DNA of 64,000 bases from positions 248,001-312,000 of the forward strand of contig JBLDXI010000031.1 in NCBI GenBank assembly GCA_047495785.1, given 5' to 3'. How positions within the stretch are numbered: the stretch's first letter is position 1; each line of letters begins with the position of its first letter. The position numbers and the translations under genes were made by a program. Shown piece by piece: positions 19,535-32,590 of the stretch. This stretch comes from Lepidodermella squamata. Its lineage: Eukaryota > Gastrotricha. The notes below the pieces were generated by a model that had not been told where the DNA came from, ran no database searches, and worked only from the letters and a program-made list of their open reading frames with translations.

Positions 19535-21100
19535 TTATCTCTTCATTGTATCAGAATCTGACGCGAAAAACTCATCGTCATAGCAATCCGGGTAACACAG
19601 AGGTAAGGCTAGATTCAAAGTCGAATAGGCACGTAACGTTCTATTTGGGTAATGAGAAATCATCCGCTCATCCAACCGACCAGGCTGGTTGAACATAACA
19701 CTTAAATAGTCATCAACCGGCATCATTCGACCCACCGGCTTCTCGTGGACCAGCTTCTTCGCTCCTTTCAACGAAAGTGCATACGCTAGGGTCCAGCTCG
19801 ATGCTTTTGGGTAGAATAAAGTTCCATAGGCATAACCAACCCATTCGACTTCATCATCATTATCATCCTCTCTCGCTCCTCTTGAGAAGTAGAGCAAGTC
19901 CCAGTCGGGTTTGAGTCGATCGAGTAACCTCACAGCATCCATCGCTTCGAATCCGAACCTAGGATTAAGCCAGATATCATCCTCGAAAATCAGGATCTGC
20001 TCGTAGCCTTTCTCAATCGCATCCTGCCAGATCTGGTAGTGGCTTAGAAAGCAGCCTATCTCACCAGGCGTTAACTCAGTCGCGTTAAATCTGCTTCTAT
20101 AGTCCTCAACTTGTTTCACCCCCAGGTTTTCAAGATCGGAAGGTTGTAGCTTAGATCCATCTACAGCCTCCCATCGAATGAATTCGAGACCATAGATTGA
20201 AAGAAGTCGCCGCACCACTTCCCATCTATCCGTTCGCCTCGCGAGATTGATGACGTAGATTTGGTCGAATCCCAATTTTGACTCCAGCGGTCTGAATTGA
20301 GGTACATATCCTTCAAAAGGTAACGGGAGAAGCTCGGGCCATCGATTTTTTACAGCTTGCTGTAAAACGGGCCGCGATGTCACGACTTCGAGCCAGCTCA
20401 TATGGAAATTCCTTCTCGATACGTCTGACCTTGTTGCGAATCCGAAAAAAAGACCTGCAGCAACGAATTCCTGCAAGTCGGATCGATCTCCCATCAAATA
20501 GTCCTTCACGCCAGGCCAATTAAGGTCGTAAAGAATTGCCGACGATGATCGAGGGAGATAACTAAGCCTTTTAACATCGATTTTCCTTGTCATGTTCAAA
20601 ATTGGGCCAACAATCGGCTTTTGCAGGCTCATGAGGTCGTAAATTGTCGTATTTTCCGCTAAGACAACATCTTGGTTAAGGTGGAAAAGGTAATCCGCAT
20701 CAAGTTTTTTAGATTTTAGGTAAATCAATGCATTTTGTGTGAAATTGCTCGGATTCGCCGTCTGCTGGACAATGAAACGTTCGTATTTCGCCGAATTCAG
20801 CCGCATCCATTCTTCCAGAACTGGGTGACTTTGATGAACCTTCGTTGAGAAATAGATAATTAGGTCATCTTTTGGGTAATTGAGTCGTTCCAAAGATCCT
20901 AGGAAGAATGGCAGACTTTCATACTTGGCCTCGTCTAAAGGAATGGCAATGCAAATCACTGGCCGTGGTTCAATGTACTCGTCGATATTTTGCTTCGAGT
21001 TGGCCTTCGGTGTATCGGCCAAATGGTCACTAATCAGAAGTGATAAGATGAGGAAAAGCGGCTCGAGGCTGCATTTGACAGTAATTGAATTAGCACGCAT
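19535..21100 (-). CDS. GT25-family procollagen galactosyltransferase-like protein (copy 1)
   Basis: Intronless, 521 residues from the first ATG at 21100; a further upstream in-frame codon is TTG and is not used. A hydrophobic N-terminal segment (about 11-24) should lead into the secretory pathway. Residues about 46-270 correspond to the N-terminal glycosyltransferase-like half and about 275-490 to the GT25 domain, with IYVINLARRTDRW, GEIGCFLSHYQIW, IFEDD (metal-binding acidic cluster, about 371-375) and MPVDDYL. Family members add galactose to hydroxylysine of collagen in the ER. In the N-terminal half the usual acidic D-x-D site reads NQD, whereas the paralogue at 25925-27550 has DED. The C-terminus stops at SDSDTMKR with no KDEL/RDEL-type retention signal. 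Confidence 0.85.
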   Translation of the reverse strand: MRANSITVKCSLEPLFLILSLLISDHLADTPKANSKQNIDEYIEPRPVICIAIPLDEAKYESLPFFLGSLERLNYPKDDLIIYFSTKVHQSHPVLEEWMRLNSAKYERFIVQQTANPSNFTQNALIYLKSKKLDADYLFHLNQDVVLAENTTIYDLMSLQKPIVGPILNMTRKIDVKRLSYLPRSSSAILYDLNWPGVKDYLMGDRSDLQEFVAAGLFFGFATRSDVSRRNFHMSWLEVVTSRPVLQQAVKNRWPELLPLPFEGYVPQFRPLESKLGFDQIYVINLARRTDRWEVVRRLLSIYGLEFIRWEAVDGSKLQPSDLENLGVKQVEDYRSRFNATELTPGEIGCFLSHYQIWQDAIEKGYEQILIFEDDIWLNPRFGFEAMDAVRLLDRLKPDWDLLYFSRGAREDDNDDEVEWVGYAYGTLFYPKASSWTLAYALSLKGAKKLVHEKPVGRMMPVDDYLSVMFNQPGRLDERMISHYPNRTLRAYSTLNLALPLCYPDCYDDEFFASDSDTMKR

Positions 21101-21130
21101 GTTAATACACAAGCTAAATACCTGGTGAAG

Positions 21131-21160
21131 CGTGACCGGTCACGGCACATGCTTATATAA
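21131..21160 (-). promoter_or_regulatory. TATA-like element and palindrome upstream of GT25 copy 1
   Basis: On the minus strand TTATATAAGC (21160-21151) lies about 50 bp upstream of the ATG. Between it and the gene is a perfect 14-bp palindrome, CGTGACCGGTCACG (21131-21144), a plausible dimeric factor site. Confidence 0.4.
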
Positions 21161-21681
21161 CTCTACATTAGATGTTTGAGAAATTTCACAGCTTTATATG
21201 CCAAATGTCAACTAGCCATCGCCCAGACGAGCTAACGTGTGTAAAATCCTCTTATCTATTACGCGACCGGCTTTTTCACAAGGGTTGTTGTTGTTATGTC
21301 TACCTGTAATTGGGGTCAAAGGCAACACAGGCAACACATATATGCTTGCATGTTTGTTATGCGTAAAGCATTGCATTCGCATGCGGAAGCTCGAAACATC
21401 GAAGAAAGATGTCAATACGTAGAAAATTGATAAAAAAAAGAAAAATAAGATTCTCTGAATTCAAGCAATCTCCCCTAAATCGTGGAAGATCAACCGAACA
21501 GTGCTGACCATCGAAAATTGGTAGATATACAGTATTTAACATGGAATTCTGGATTAATGCATCACTGTTCAAATTTGAGTTGGCTATAGTTAGGGAATGG
21601 GTAACTTTTTCAATAGTTGCGGAATTTATTTATTTTTATAATTTCAACTCGTCTGAAAGCTGAAAGCAACAAAGTTTCCAT
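21161..21681. other. Spacer between GT25 copy 1 promoter and amylase copy 1 3' end
   Basis: No gene is seen. A minus-strand AATAAATAAA near 21628-21640 lies about 45 bp past the amylase stop and fits its polyadenylation signal. Confidence 0.4.
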
Positions 21682-23288
21682 TTACTCGTAATTTAATTTC
21701 GCCTCAACATGAATAGCGATCATTGGGTTGTCATCTTTCGCTCTGATCGCAAAGTTGGCTTTTCCATCATTTTCAACTGTTACAGCCATTCCAGTACAGC
21801 TTCGTTTATCCGCTGATATGTCCCCAGAAATCACATCACAATATCGACCAGCCGGCAGACTGGTGTACAGAGTGGTATTCAAATTTTTGAAACTTGAAGC
21901 ATTAATGACGTAGAAGGCCTTCTGGCCTCGGGAGAAAGCGATCTGGTTATCGCCGTCGTCCCACCAGTTTTGCATCGCCTCAGAACCAGCGACATTTCGG
22001 AATCTAGCCATGTTGTAGATCTGGCGCCAACGGTGCTCGCAGACCCAGTCATTGCCACAAGAGCCATCAGGATTGATGATGATATTCTTGATGTTGAAGT
22101 TCTCGTCCGATGGAGGTCCAGCCCAATCATTCTTCCATTTGTAGCTGCTCGTAACTCGGGGGATACCATAAGGCCAAGCCAGCATGTAGGAAACACACAT
22201 TTTGTACAATCTGGGTTCCAAAAATGTCGCAACGTTGCCGCCGCCACCATGGCCCCTTTGAATATCGTGGTTGTCAATGAAAACAAAAGCGCTGCCTTCT
22301 GGCATCAAGTAACCAAAGCCTCGGCCGAAGTTTTTCAGACTTTTCAATTGCCTGCCGCCTGAGCCTCGGAAGTACTCGGAAACGTACTTTCCGTAATTGA
22401 ACTCGTCAACACGACCGACGTAGTAATACTCCGCTGACTTGACAGGTTCGCCACCGTAATCGATAACTTCTTGGTAGAGGAATGGTCTAAGACCTGAGGC
22501 AAACCATGGGAACGCTAGGTTATTGACTTTGCTGTGAATAGCCATAATATCGCCAGGCCACATGTGTTTAGCCCCGTCCATATGAAACCCAGCTATGATG
22601 ATAGAAATATTAAATTTATAAGGCAAAATGTGAAATACTTACCAACTCCCGCCTTGACCAATCGGTTGAGCCACTCGACGATTCTGTCTCGAACATTCGC
22701 ACGCCCTTGGTTCAGGTCCAACAGGCCAGAGACTCTGCAATTTCTAACCTGATCAGTTACTCGGTAATCCTCAACATCTCCGCTTTTCGAAGGGCACGGG
22801 TAAGGCGTGGATGTTTTAGAGTTGAAATCTTCCGCTGTGTATGGAACCCCGGGGAAAGACTGGTTGGTTGTATCAAACTCCGAACCTGCTGTCCCAACAC
22901 CTTTCCCAGTGCTGTCCGCAAGCATATGGTTGATAACAATATCAACGTAGATGCGAACTCCAACATTGTTGCATCGATTTACCATGTCATTGAAAGCAGC
23001 TTCATCTCCAGATCTGGAGTAGGTTTTGTAAGAAACAGGCTGGTACCTCTCCCACCATGGCCGTTGATGATATTGGTCCATTATTGTTAAGTATTCGTTA
23101 GGCGGGGACACTTGAACTCCGCAATAGCCTTTCGGTCCCAGGAAACGCTCGCATTCAGCTGCAATGTCATCCCAGCGCCATTCGAATAGGTTAACGATCG
23201 TGGTTCGCCCTTCTGCGCAGTTAGGAATCCATTGTGCAGCAATAGTAGACAAAATGGCTGCAAGACAGACCAGAATACTGTTTTGCAT
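21682..23288 (-). CDS. Alpha-amylase (GH13), copy 1, with Arg-to-His change at the nucleophile loop
   Basis: Two exons on the minus strand, 23288-22643 and 22592-21682, separated by a 50-bp intron (GTAAGT...CATAG); 518 residues. Signal peptide about 1-18. Family GH13 motifs: DIVINHM (region I), GFHMDGAKH (region II, nucleophile D221), YQEVIDYGGE (acid/base E257) and IDNHDIQRG (D325), then a C-terminal beta domain. In animal amylases region II reads G-F-R-x-D; here the arginine, a chloride ligand and active-site residue, is histidine (219). The residue after NHD is Ile instead of the usual Asn. The rest of the catalytic triad is intact. It may be a secreted starch-degrading enzyme with altered activity. 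It lacks the second intron of the adjacent copy. Confidence 0.88.
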
Positions 23289-23884
23289 TATTATTACTCG
23301 CAGAAAAAGTAACGCTTGTTCCTTGACGTGATTAGACGTTTATATTAAGGTGTAGGAAATGAGTGTAACTTTTATCCAAAAAAGCTCCTTTCGCGGAATA
23401 AAGGGCGTTCTCTTATCTAATTTCTCACGGCAGTTTGCTCGCAAAGCTTCGACAGTTCATGATGCTTCAACCTGGAAAATTTCGGAATAATAGGGCAAGC
23501 ATAGTGCGAAGCATAGAGAATTGCGTAACAGGGACTGCGCTCAATAAACAAACGAGGTGCGAGGTGAAAATTACAATTTTTTTCTATGCCGAACTAATTT
23601 TCTCAATCATTCCTTGGCATGAAAAATCGTTACTTCTCAAGAATTCGACCGCTGAATACCAGAACCACTGATTGTGAAGTAACAGCTCCAATATTTAGTA
23701 TTTCAAATTTCAACCTCTCATTCGTGTTTCGTGTTCGCTACTCAGCCTGTACTGTTCGTGATATTGAGGCCTGCTAAAATATTCCGCTAGGAGTTTACTT
23801 CAAAACCGATCATACTGGGATACACTGTATCCATCACGAATTTTTCAAATCGTTATGTTAAGATTGTTTTAAATTCCGAAGTTT
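23289..23884. other. Spacer between amylase genes
   Basis: Contains a TATA-like TTAATATAAAC on the minus strand near 23339-23349, about 50 bp upstream of amylase copy 1. Nothing else is supported. Confidence 0.35.
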
Positions 23885-25639
<1,755 letters not shown>

Positions 25640-25924
25640 TCATTTTACAGCCACTTCCGAGTGCGAATGTTATTGCTGATAAACCACGCCTATTTTGGCT
25701 GGTTTCCTAATGAGCTTCTATTGCTGCTTCAAAATTTATGCGTGAGATAAGGTCTGGAATTCCGCTGAAGGTCAAAGTGCATGGTGTCGAATGCGACTAC
25801 ATGTCCTATAAATTAGGCCAATTGCTAATCAAGAGCCGGGATAACGAGAATGAAACGAAAGTATATCACATAATAACTTTATTGAACTTTATTCAATTAT
25901 CTTATCAGCTGTTTCAGCAAAATT

Positions 25925-27550
25925 TCACATAGTATCCGAGGAAACTTCAGAGAATTCAGGGTTGTAGCAATCAGGATAGCAAATGGGAGCCGCCATATCC
26001 GGGACTATAGCCAACGCCTTCAAAGACCTATCCGGGAAGGACCTCTCCACGTCAAGGCCCTTCGGTGGTTTGTTGTACATAACCGTGAGATAATCATCCA
26101 CCGGAATCATTTTCCCCAGTGGTTTATCATCAACCAGTTTCTTCGCGCCTTCATACGATAAAATGTAGCCGACAGTCCAGGCTGAGGCACTAGGGTAAAC
26201 GATGTGCCTAGCATATTCGCTGTGGACGTAATCTTCAGGAATTTCGACATCATGCCGTCCACGACCGACGTAGATCAAATGCCAATCTTTCGCATATTGC
26301 CCAGCCTCGACTAGAGCTTCCAGCATGATTCGGACGAAATTAGGCCTAGGGGCGATGTCATCCTCCATGATGAAGACCTTTTCGTACCTTTTCTCCACAA
26401 CTTCCTGCCAAATGTTGTAATGGCTCAGGAAACAAGCGATTTCTCCAATTGTTAAATTTTTCCCTGAATTCCGATTGATATAACCCTCCAGCTGCCGAAC
26501 TCCCATGTTCGTGAGATCTTCTAACGTCAATTTGGAACCATCGACAGAATCGAAACGCCTGAATTCCAGTCCAAAAAGTTCGAAAAGCTTGTTCATCACT
26601 AATAGTCGATCGGGCCGCTTCGCAAGATTGACCATGTAAATTTCATCAAAGCCAAGTTTAGTCCTGGAAATCTCAAAGCCATGAAAAGCATTTGGCAAAA
26701 CTTCGAGTTGTTTTCGGTAAAAAGCGTGTTTAAAAACGTGTCTCGAAGTTAAGGACATAAGCCAGGTTTCTTGATAGCTCATATCCTCATTTGCTGGTCC
26801 AGTTGCATAGCCGAAAAAGTCATCGTTAACAATATATTTCTGTCCCATAATCTCACCGCCTGATAGAATGCTGTCGATAAAATTTATTTTGCTGATTTGT
26901 AACAAAAGTGCCGTGGATTGCTTCGAGAGATTCCGAACTTGAAAGATGCCCTGAATGTGACGGAGTCTTGCCAATCCAGTTTCCTCTTTCGAATTAAGCT
27001 CAAAATTCGTGTAGAAATTGCTCGAATTCAACATTGGTGACGTAATAGGCAAATTCAGCTCGATAAGCCGTGAAAGAGTGGCATTGTTGACCAATGTAAC
27101 ATCTTCGTCCAGCCGGAATAGATAATCAGCTTCGACTTCGTTTTCCAACAGGTATTTCAAAGCTTGTCGCTCGATGCCGTTGTTCAAAACAAAGTTGCCA
27201 TGTGATTGAATTTTCACCGATCGATATTTCCCGCGATTTGCCTCGAACCAAAATTTAAAAATTTCTGATTCAGACCCGGCTGATAGGCAGAGAAATAGAA
27301 TGATTCTAGACTTTGGGTAGTTGAGCCTCTCTAGGGCGCCGAGGAAATATGGCAAGCTAGCTGTTCGGTCGTTAGAAAGTGATGTAGCAATGCATACGAC
27401 TGGGTGAAAAGACTTTTGCAGAATTAGCCTCTCGAGCTGGCTGTTATCGTACGAATCAAGATTGCGATCGGCTGCCAATAAAATGATTAGTGAAAGCAAC
27501 GCCAGCAAGTTGATGGTTGCCGCTAATATTTGATAACGACGACTGATCAT
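25925..27550 (-). CDS. GT25-family procollagen galactosyltransferase-like protein (copy 2)
   Basis: Intronless, 541 residues from the ATG at 27550. Residues about 9-27 form a signal anchor. The N-terminal glycosyltransferase-like half contains LFRLDEDVTL, with an intact acidic triplet, and PMLNSSNFYTNF. The GT25 half has EIYMVNLAKRPDR, GEIACFLSHYNIW, IMEDDIA and MIPVDDYLTVMY. The C-terminus ends SEVSSDTM without an ER retention tetrapeptide. Paralogue of 19535-21100; the two enclose the amylase pair, all four genes on the same strand. Two AATAAA signals on the minus strand lie at about 25876-25895. Predicted role: collagen hydroxylysine galactosylation or a related protein glycosylation in the secretory pathway. 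Confidence 0.85.
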   Translation of the reverse strand: MISRRYQILAATINLLALLSLIILLAADRNLDSYDNSQLERLILQKSFHPVVCIATSLSNDRTASLPYFLGALERLNYPKSRIILFLCLSAGSESEIFKFWFEANRGKYRSVKIQSHGNFVLNNGIERQALKYLLENEVEADYLFRLDEDVTLVNNATLSRLIELNLPITSPMLNSSNFYTNFELNSKEETGLARLRHIQGIFQVRNLSKQSTALLLQISKINFIDSILSGGEIMGQKYIVNDDFFGYATGPANEDMSYQETWLMSLTSRHVFKHAFYRKQLEVLPNAFHGFEISRTKLGFDEIYMVNLAKRPDRLLVMNKLFELFGLEFRRFDSVDGSKLTLEDLTNMGVRQLEGYINRNSGKNLTIGEIACFLSHYNIWQEVVEKRYEKVFIMEDDIAPRPNFVRIMLEALVEAGQYAKDWHLIYVGRGRHDVEIPEDYVHSEYARHIVYPSASAWTVGYILSYEGAKKLVDDKPLGKMIPVDDYLTVMYNKPPKGLDVERSFPDRSLKALAIVPDMAAPICYPDCYNPEFSEVSSDTM

Positions 27551-28174
27551 TGTAAAATTAAGGAGGCTTCAAGTAAAAAAGAAAATTCACCAGGAGACTA
27601 TTTATTATTGAGGTTTTTTCAATGAATTAATGATAGTGATAATATGCGTGGCTCGTGCTTACTCTCATTGAGCAGTATTTTTTTAGTGGAATATTTTGTT
27701 GTAAATATCTCTGCCTGTTAAAGTACGAAATCAAATTTTCAAAAATAATATTTCCCGAGTGGACCTCAAACCCTATATATAATTTTAAACTGTTATTGTT
27801 ATTGTAATCGGGTTAGTGTTAGGTGTTATAGTTGCCTGCCCTTCTAACCCTGAAAGTAAATACAAATACAAATAATAATAATATAATAATAATAATAACA
27901 ACAATAATGATTTTGTTCTCCTCGATACATCTCTTCGATACTTCTATACCGTTTCCGATTTTGGAGAGAGCGAAGGCAGGCGAAAGATGGAAATCACCCA
28001 CCCTCACAGTTGAGTACCTTATTTGTGCCAAGAATTCGTTTTTTCAAGGGAGTTGACAGGCATGCGCCTTTCGTCTCGGTCAAACGATAGTAATTCAATC
28101 AATTGAAAATCAGAAATAATTTTAATTTGCAAATGCTGTTTTCAACCGGGTTTTCCTTTTTACCCCGTTCATCT
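27551..28174. other. Spacer with AAT-rich microsatellite
   Basis: Bases 27862-27909 are an imperfect (AAT)n tract. Short frames on either side are composition artefacts. This is the boundary between the gene-dense left part and the repeat-rich remainder. Confidence 0.5.
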
Positions 28175-28183
28175 CTTTTTGAT

Positions 28184-29515
28184 GCACATTTACGGATCCG
28201 CGGTGGTTTCCTCCGGTCACTAAAAAGCCTTGAAATGCTAGTTTTCTCTAACAATTAATTGCTCGCACGCTATTGGTCGATTCAAAAATGAGCGCGGGAG
28301 TCGCATTAATGCCGCTGCGAAACAAAATAGCCGTCGACTTCACAGATTCATGGTTAGTAGTGCTTAAAATAGGATTTTTTGTGAAAATGATTGGAACAAA
28401 TAAAAAAATTCAAAAAACCCAAATTCCAGTGAAATCAATAATTGAAAAAATGAGCAAAGGCTGTGTTTTTTCACCCTAATGTTAACATTTCGCCTTTAAC
28501 TCCTAACTGAAAATTAGAATTAGGTAATTGACAAAAACCACCCAAATCGATCGCCAAAAAATTCAACGAAAATTGTCAATGGAACGCGCGAAAAAACTGG
28601 ACCCAAAATTCAGCTGATCTTGCTGATGAAATAAAAAAGACTAAATTGTTTTCACCGCCCTTATCTTGAACACAGCTTTTTGTTGTTTTCAGGTGAACTG
28701 CGAATTTCGAATATCAATAATTGTTTCATAATTCGAGATTCAGTTTTTTCGTTGTTCAAGGGCGAGGTTGTCATTTCAAGTCATTACAGTATGGCAGTTC
28801 ACGTTCATTCGCGCTTTCTTGGCAATAGTTTTTTCCCTGCAGTGGTAATACCACATAGCAATAAAACTTGCTCACGCTATTTTTTGCAACACACACACAC
28901 AATAATTAATTAGGTCACTACAACATGAATTTATGAATGGCTTGCAGTCATCAGCTCAGAGTACATTGCGATCATCTTACCGTTATTTCGAGAAAAATGA
29001 ACGATAAAACTGAGCCTTGGAAATGAAAAAAATAGGGCTAGCACTTTACGCCGTTCAATTGAAAATTTAAACTAATGTGGAGACTATCGATCAGTAAATG
29101 GAAATTAGGTAATTATTTATGATTTTGCAAAATGCCGTGACATTTTTTGCATCAAAGTGGTTTAAATTGCTTGCAAATCGAAGCCTTATTTTCTCCAATA
29201 ATTTATTGCTAAATTTTCGAATTTCTTTCGAAATTTATTTTTTATTTCTTTGTGAAGTAATTCTCACAAAACTAATTTTTTTCAGTTGTGAGAATGTGGC
29301 TCTTACCACGTAATATTTGCGTCGGTCTTGACTATTAGCCACAAGCCACAAATCTGTTAAGTCGACTGTTATTTTGTTTCACAGTGGCATTAGTGCGACT
29401 CCCGCGCTAATTTTTGAATCGGCCAATCGCGTGCGAGAAAATAATTGTTATGGGAAACTAGCCTTTCCTGATCTTTTAGTGGCCGGAGGAAACCACCGCG
29501 GATCCGTAAATGTGC
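28184..29515. mobile_element. Mutator-like non-autonomous transposon with long terminal inverted repeats
   Basis: Left arm 28184 to about 28375 and right arm about 29335-29515 are inverted copies, starting GCACATTTACGGATCCGCGG and remaining alignable by eye for about 180-190 bp with scattered changes. Immediately outside both ends is the same 9-bp direct repeat CTTTTTGAT (28175-28183 and 29516-29524). A 9-bp target duplication with long inverted termini is the signature of the Mutator superfamily. The 950-bp interior has no transposase ORF. Confidence 0.8.
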
Positions 29516-29524
29516 CTTTTTGAT

Positions 29525-31308
29525 TTGTGGGTTAGGTACGTTTTTCTTCGGCGATAACTTCCATAACAATGCAATGTGTAGACTTCTTTTGGTCCAATCT
29601 ATCCCGAACAAAACTGTGCACACTGTTGAAGAGTTTTTTGGGTTCGCATTATTTTTTACGGTTTTTGTGGCTATTTTTTCATAGCCAATAGCCAACGATG
29701 ATTCATTCAATCATTGGGAGGTTTCATTTCTGTTATTGGAGTATTTGTAAATTAAGTAGGGGTAATAAAAATTTCAGTGTGATTTTTCACCGACAGGGAC
29801 TTCGAGGCACTTGGGAGGTCGTCCGCGTTTTCGAGGCGTCTTTGACAATGACCCGCACTTTCGCAGCAACAGGCTGCAGTTCGCATTTTAGCGCGGCCTC
29901 AACTAACTTCAAATTCGCATCCTCGCAAAATGACCAATAAAGCGATTTTTTGGGTGCATTCTTATGGCAGGTTTTGCAGACGCCCGGTGGTAGTTTCATG
30001 TTCTAGAACAAAAGCAAAAAAATAACGAAGCAAAATTACCAAAAAAAATTAATAATAAAATTAAAATCATTAAGTATTAAAAAATGCTGAAAAAAGTGTA
30101 GCCGTTTGCAAGTACAGGGTGTTTCATAAAAAACCGAACTCCTATAAAAATGTACTGCTGCTGCGCGTTATCGATTTTTTGCGCTAGCGCATTTTTTTCT
30201 TCAAAATTGCACCAAAACCGCACGGTCACCGCAAATTTTACGCATTTCTCCGAGAGAAAGCCATGCGGTAGCGGCAACCAAAATAGCGGTGTTTCAGGCT
30301 CATTTTCTGTTATAGTGTGAGATTTACACGGTGAAATCAAAATTCCTCCGGTGAATTTGTAAATTTTTTCACAATCTACATTTTCAGCTAAGGTCTTACG
30401 GCTTTTATCCCAGGTCTTACGGTTACGAAAATTCGTTAGTGACATTTCGTTAGGAGCTTCTCTGTTACCAAAAATTCAATTTTTGTATCAAAATCAGCTG
30501 ATAAACTGCCATTTTTTATTGATCTCATGGCCCCTTTCAAACACACCGCGACGAAGTCTGAAATCTGACCTTTCGCCCTGGGCATCGATCCCGACTGGGA
30601 AGCAGACTGAAGCCTGTCCGCGCCGGGGTCTGCCCGGATTACGCTAAATCGAATTCGAACAAATATCGCAAGAGTGGATAGAGTGGATACAGGCAAGGGC
30701 AGTGTCAACCCGAGTGCGGCGGAGAGAAAAATAGGTAGGTCAGTGTATTTTTGTGCACGTCTAACTCCGCCGGGCTCGGGCATCGGGCATAGGACAGTCC
30801 AAGTACGGCGAGAACCCAACGTTTTCGCCGTGCTCGGGCCGATACCTCCACTGGCACGTGTGCAGTTTTTCCTAAATCATTGTGCACGACATCGCGAGCT
30901 TTGCCATCGTAATAAGCTCTAACGGTGTCAAGAAAATACCGTAATTGGCATAACTCTTGAGGCCCAGCGCATACATCACCCTGAACAAGTCGTCTAATAG
31001 TGGAAATGGAGTCGTTAAACATTAAAGCAAGGGCTATGCAGAGATGCTGCGCGGCTCGCTTATTGACACCACGCAGCGCTGTCGTGCTTCTCCGGCCTGT
31101 TCACCAAAAGTCATGCCATTGTAAGACCAAGAATCATGAGCCGTTGCATGTTTGGACGAGATTCTGAAAAATGAACCCCCAGATCGAAACGAGGAAATTA
31201 TATCCCGAAAAAGGGATTTCAAATTATTGAAGCGTCTTAGATCTTTTTTATGATTCAAGATCGTCTTCAGCTCAGCAGAAGAGGCTGAAAAACTCAGGAC
31301 TGCCGGAA
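29525..31308. other. Repeat-derived spacer with GC palindromes
   Basis: No gene is supported. At 30113 a TA is followed by CAGGGTGTTTCAT, matching the terminus of the 7.3-kb element at 49253, but no partner end was found. Bases 30560-30850 contain short palindromic GC motifs such as CGGCGGAG paired with CTCCGCCG and ACGGCGA paired with TCGCCGT. Confidence 0.4.
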
Positions 31309-32559
31309 GGGTGTTTTTTTTTATTCGACCCGGCTTGCCCGCGCCCGCACTGCCCGCACACGTTCATTTATTCCGCCCAGACCGCCCGAACAACCACGGG
31401 CGCCCGAACACATTTTTTTATTAGCCCGGCTTGCCCGCACTCTACACATCGCCCATAACGCCCGGCCTCTCAAGACCGGGCAGCTGCGGGAAAATGATCA
31501 CGCACGCGATTCGAAGCAGCAAAAAATTGCAAAAAACACTTAATATGAGTGATAAAGCAGTGCAAGTGATTTTATTTCTGCTGCTGAATAATAATTCAGG
31601 AAACCATAAAATAAATAATGCAAATAATTTAAAAATAATTATGGTCAATAAGAAGTACGGAAAAATCGCAGCGATTGATCGATCGCAGCGCGGGTGGGTA
31701 TTTCACCTCAATTTATCTCAAATGGCCCCGCATTAGAATTGCTTTAAATTATTTTTCCTTTCCGGTATCGAACCGAGAGATGTGAAATTTAGATCGATTT
31801 TCATCGTAGATTCGGGCATCGAATCACAATAGCAGTGATAGAAGAATACCAAAAGTCTAAACCCGTATTAATTATCAAATTTTAATAATGCTGCATTTAA
31901 AAGCCTTTAATTAATGTTAATTAATGTAATTTTGAATTCAAAATTCCAGCCTCCGTTCAAAATTTTACAAAATTTCATGACAAATTTAGAACATTGTTGA
32001 ATGATTGAGAATCATATGAGATCGAATTTATCCAGATCCGAAGCGAGTTGGACACCTGAATTAAACTATGCGTGGCGAATGACCTTGACCAGGTTGACCA
32101 GGCCTGTTTCAGAAAATTTAAATTGCTGAAGAATGGCAATTTGCGATCAGAAATATCATATGAAATCAACTGTACTCGGTCACATTTCATTAAATAATCC
32201 TGTAGATTTTATCCTTCCTAATTAAGCAAGAGAATAATTTTCTCCCTTGGTTTGTGAACATAAGCATGAATCAGCAATCGCAGTAAGAAATCGCCAAAAT
32301 AAGTGTTATTAGCTCTAGAGCCCGATGACGTTTTTTTACTCGCCCGTGTTTCCCAGCTCGCCCGCGTAGAAGTTGTATTGATAAAAAAATGTTTTCGGGC
32401 CGCCCGCACAGCCCGGATTTTTTTATTCACGTCGCCCGGAAGAAAAATCCGGGGAATAAAAAAATGTACACGCGCCCGCAAAGCCCGGATTTTTTTATTG
32501 CTCGCCCGTACAATCCGCCGGATCTCCCCGGGCGCAGTGGGGAATAAAAAAAAACACCC
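31309..32559. mobile_element. GCCCG-rich inverted-repeat element with 3-bp target duplication
   Basis: Both ends are perfect inverted copies of GGGTG, nine T and ATTC (18 bp), at 31309-31326 and 32542-32559. GAA lies directly outside both ends. Next to each terminus are clusters of GCCCG/CCCGG units alternating with poly-T tracts (31326-31480 and 32335-32540), in the same orientation at both ends. The interior is AT-rich with no transposase. A 3-bp duplication fits CACTA or Harbinger-type elements, but the family is uncertain. Confidence 0.6.
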
Positions 32560-32590
32560 GAAGGGTAGCTATAGGCCCCTGCATCAACAA

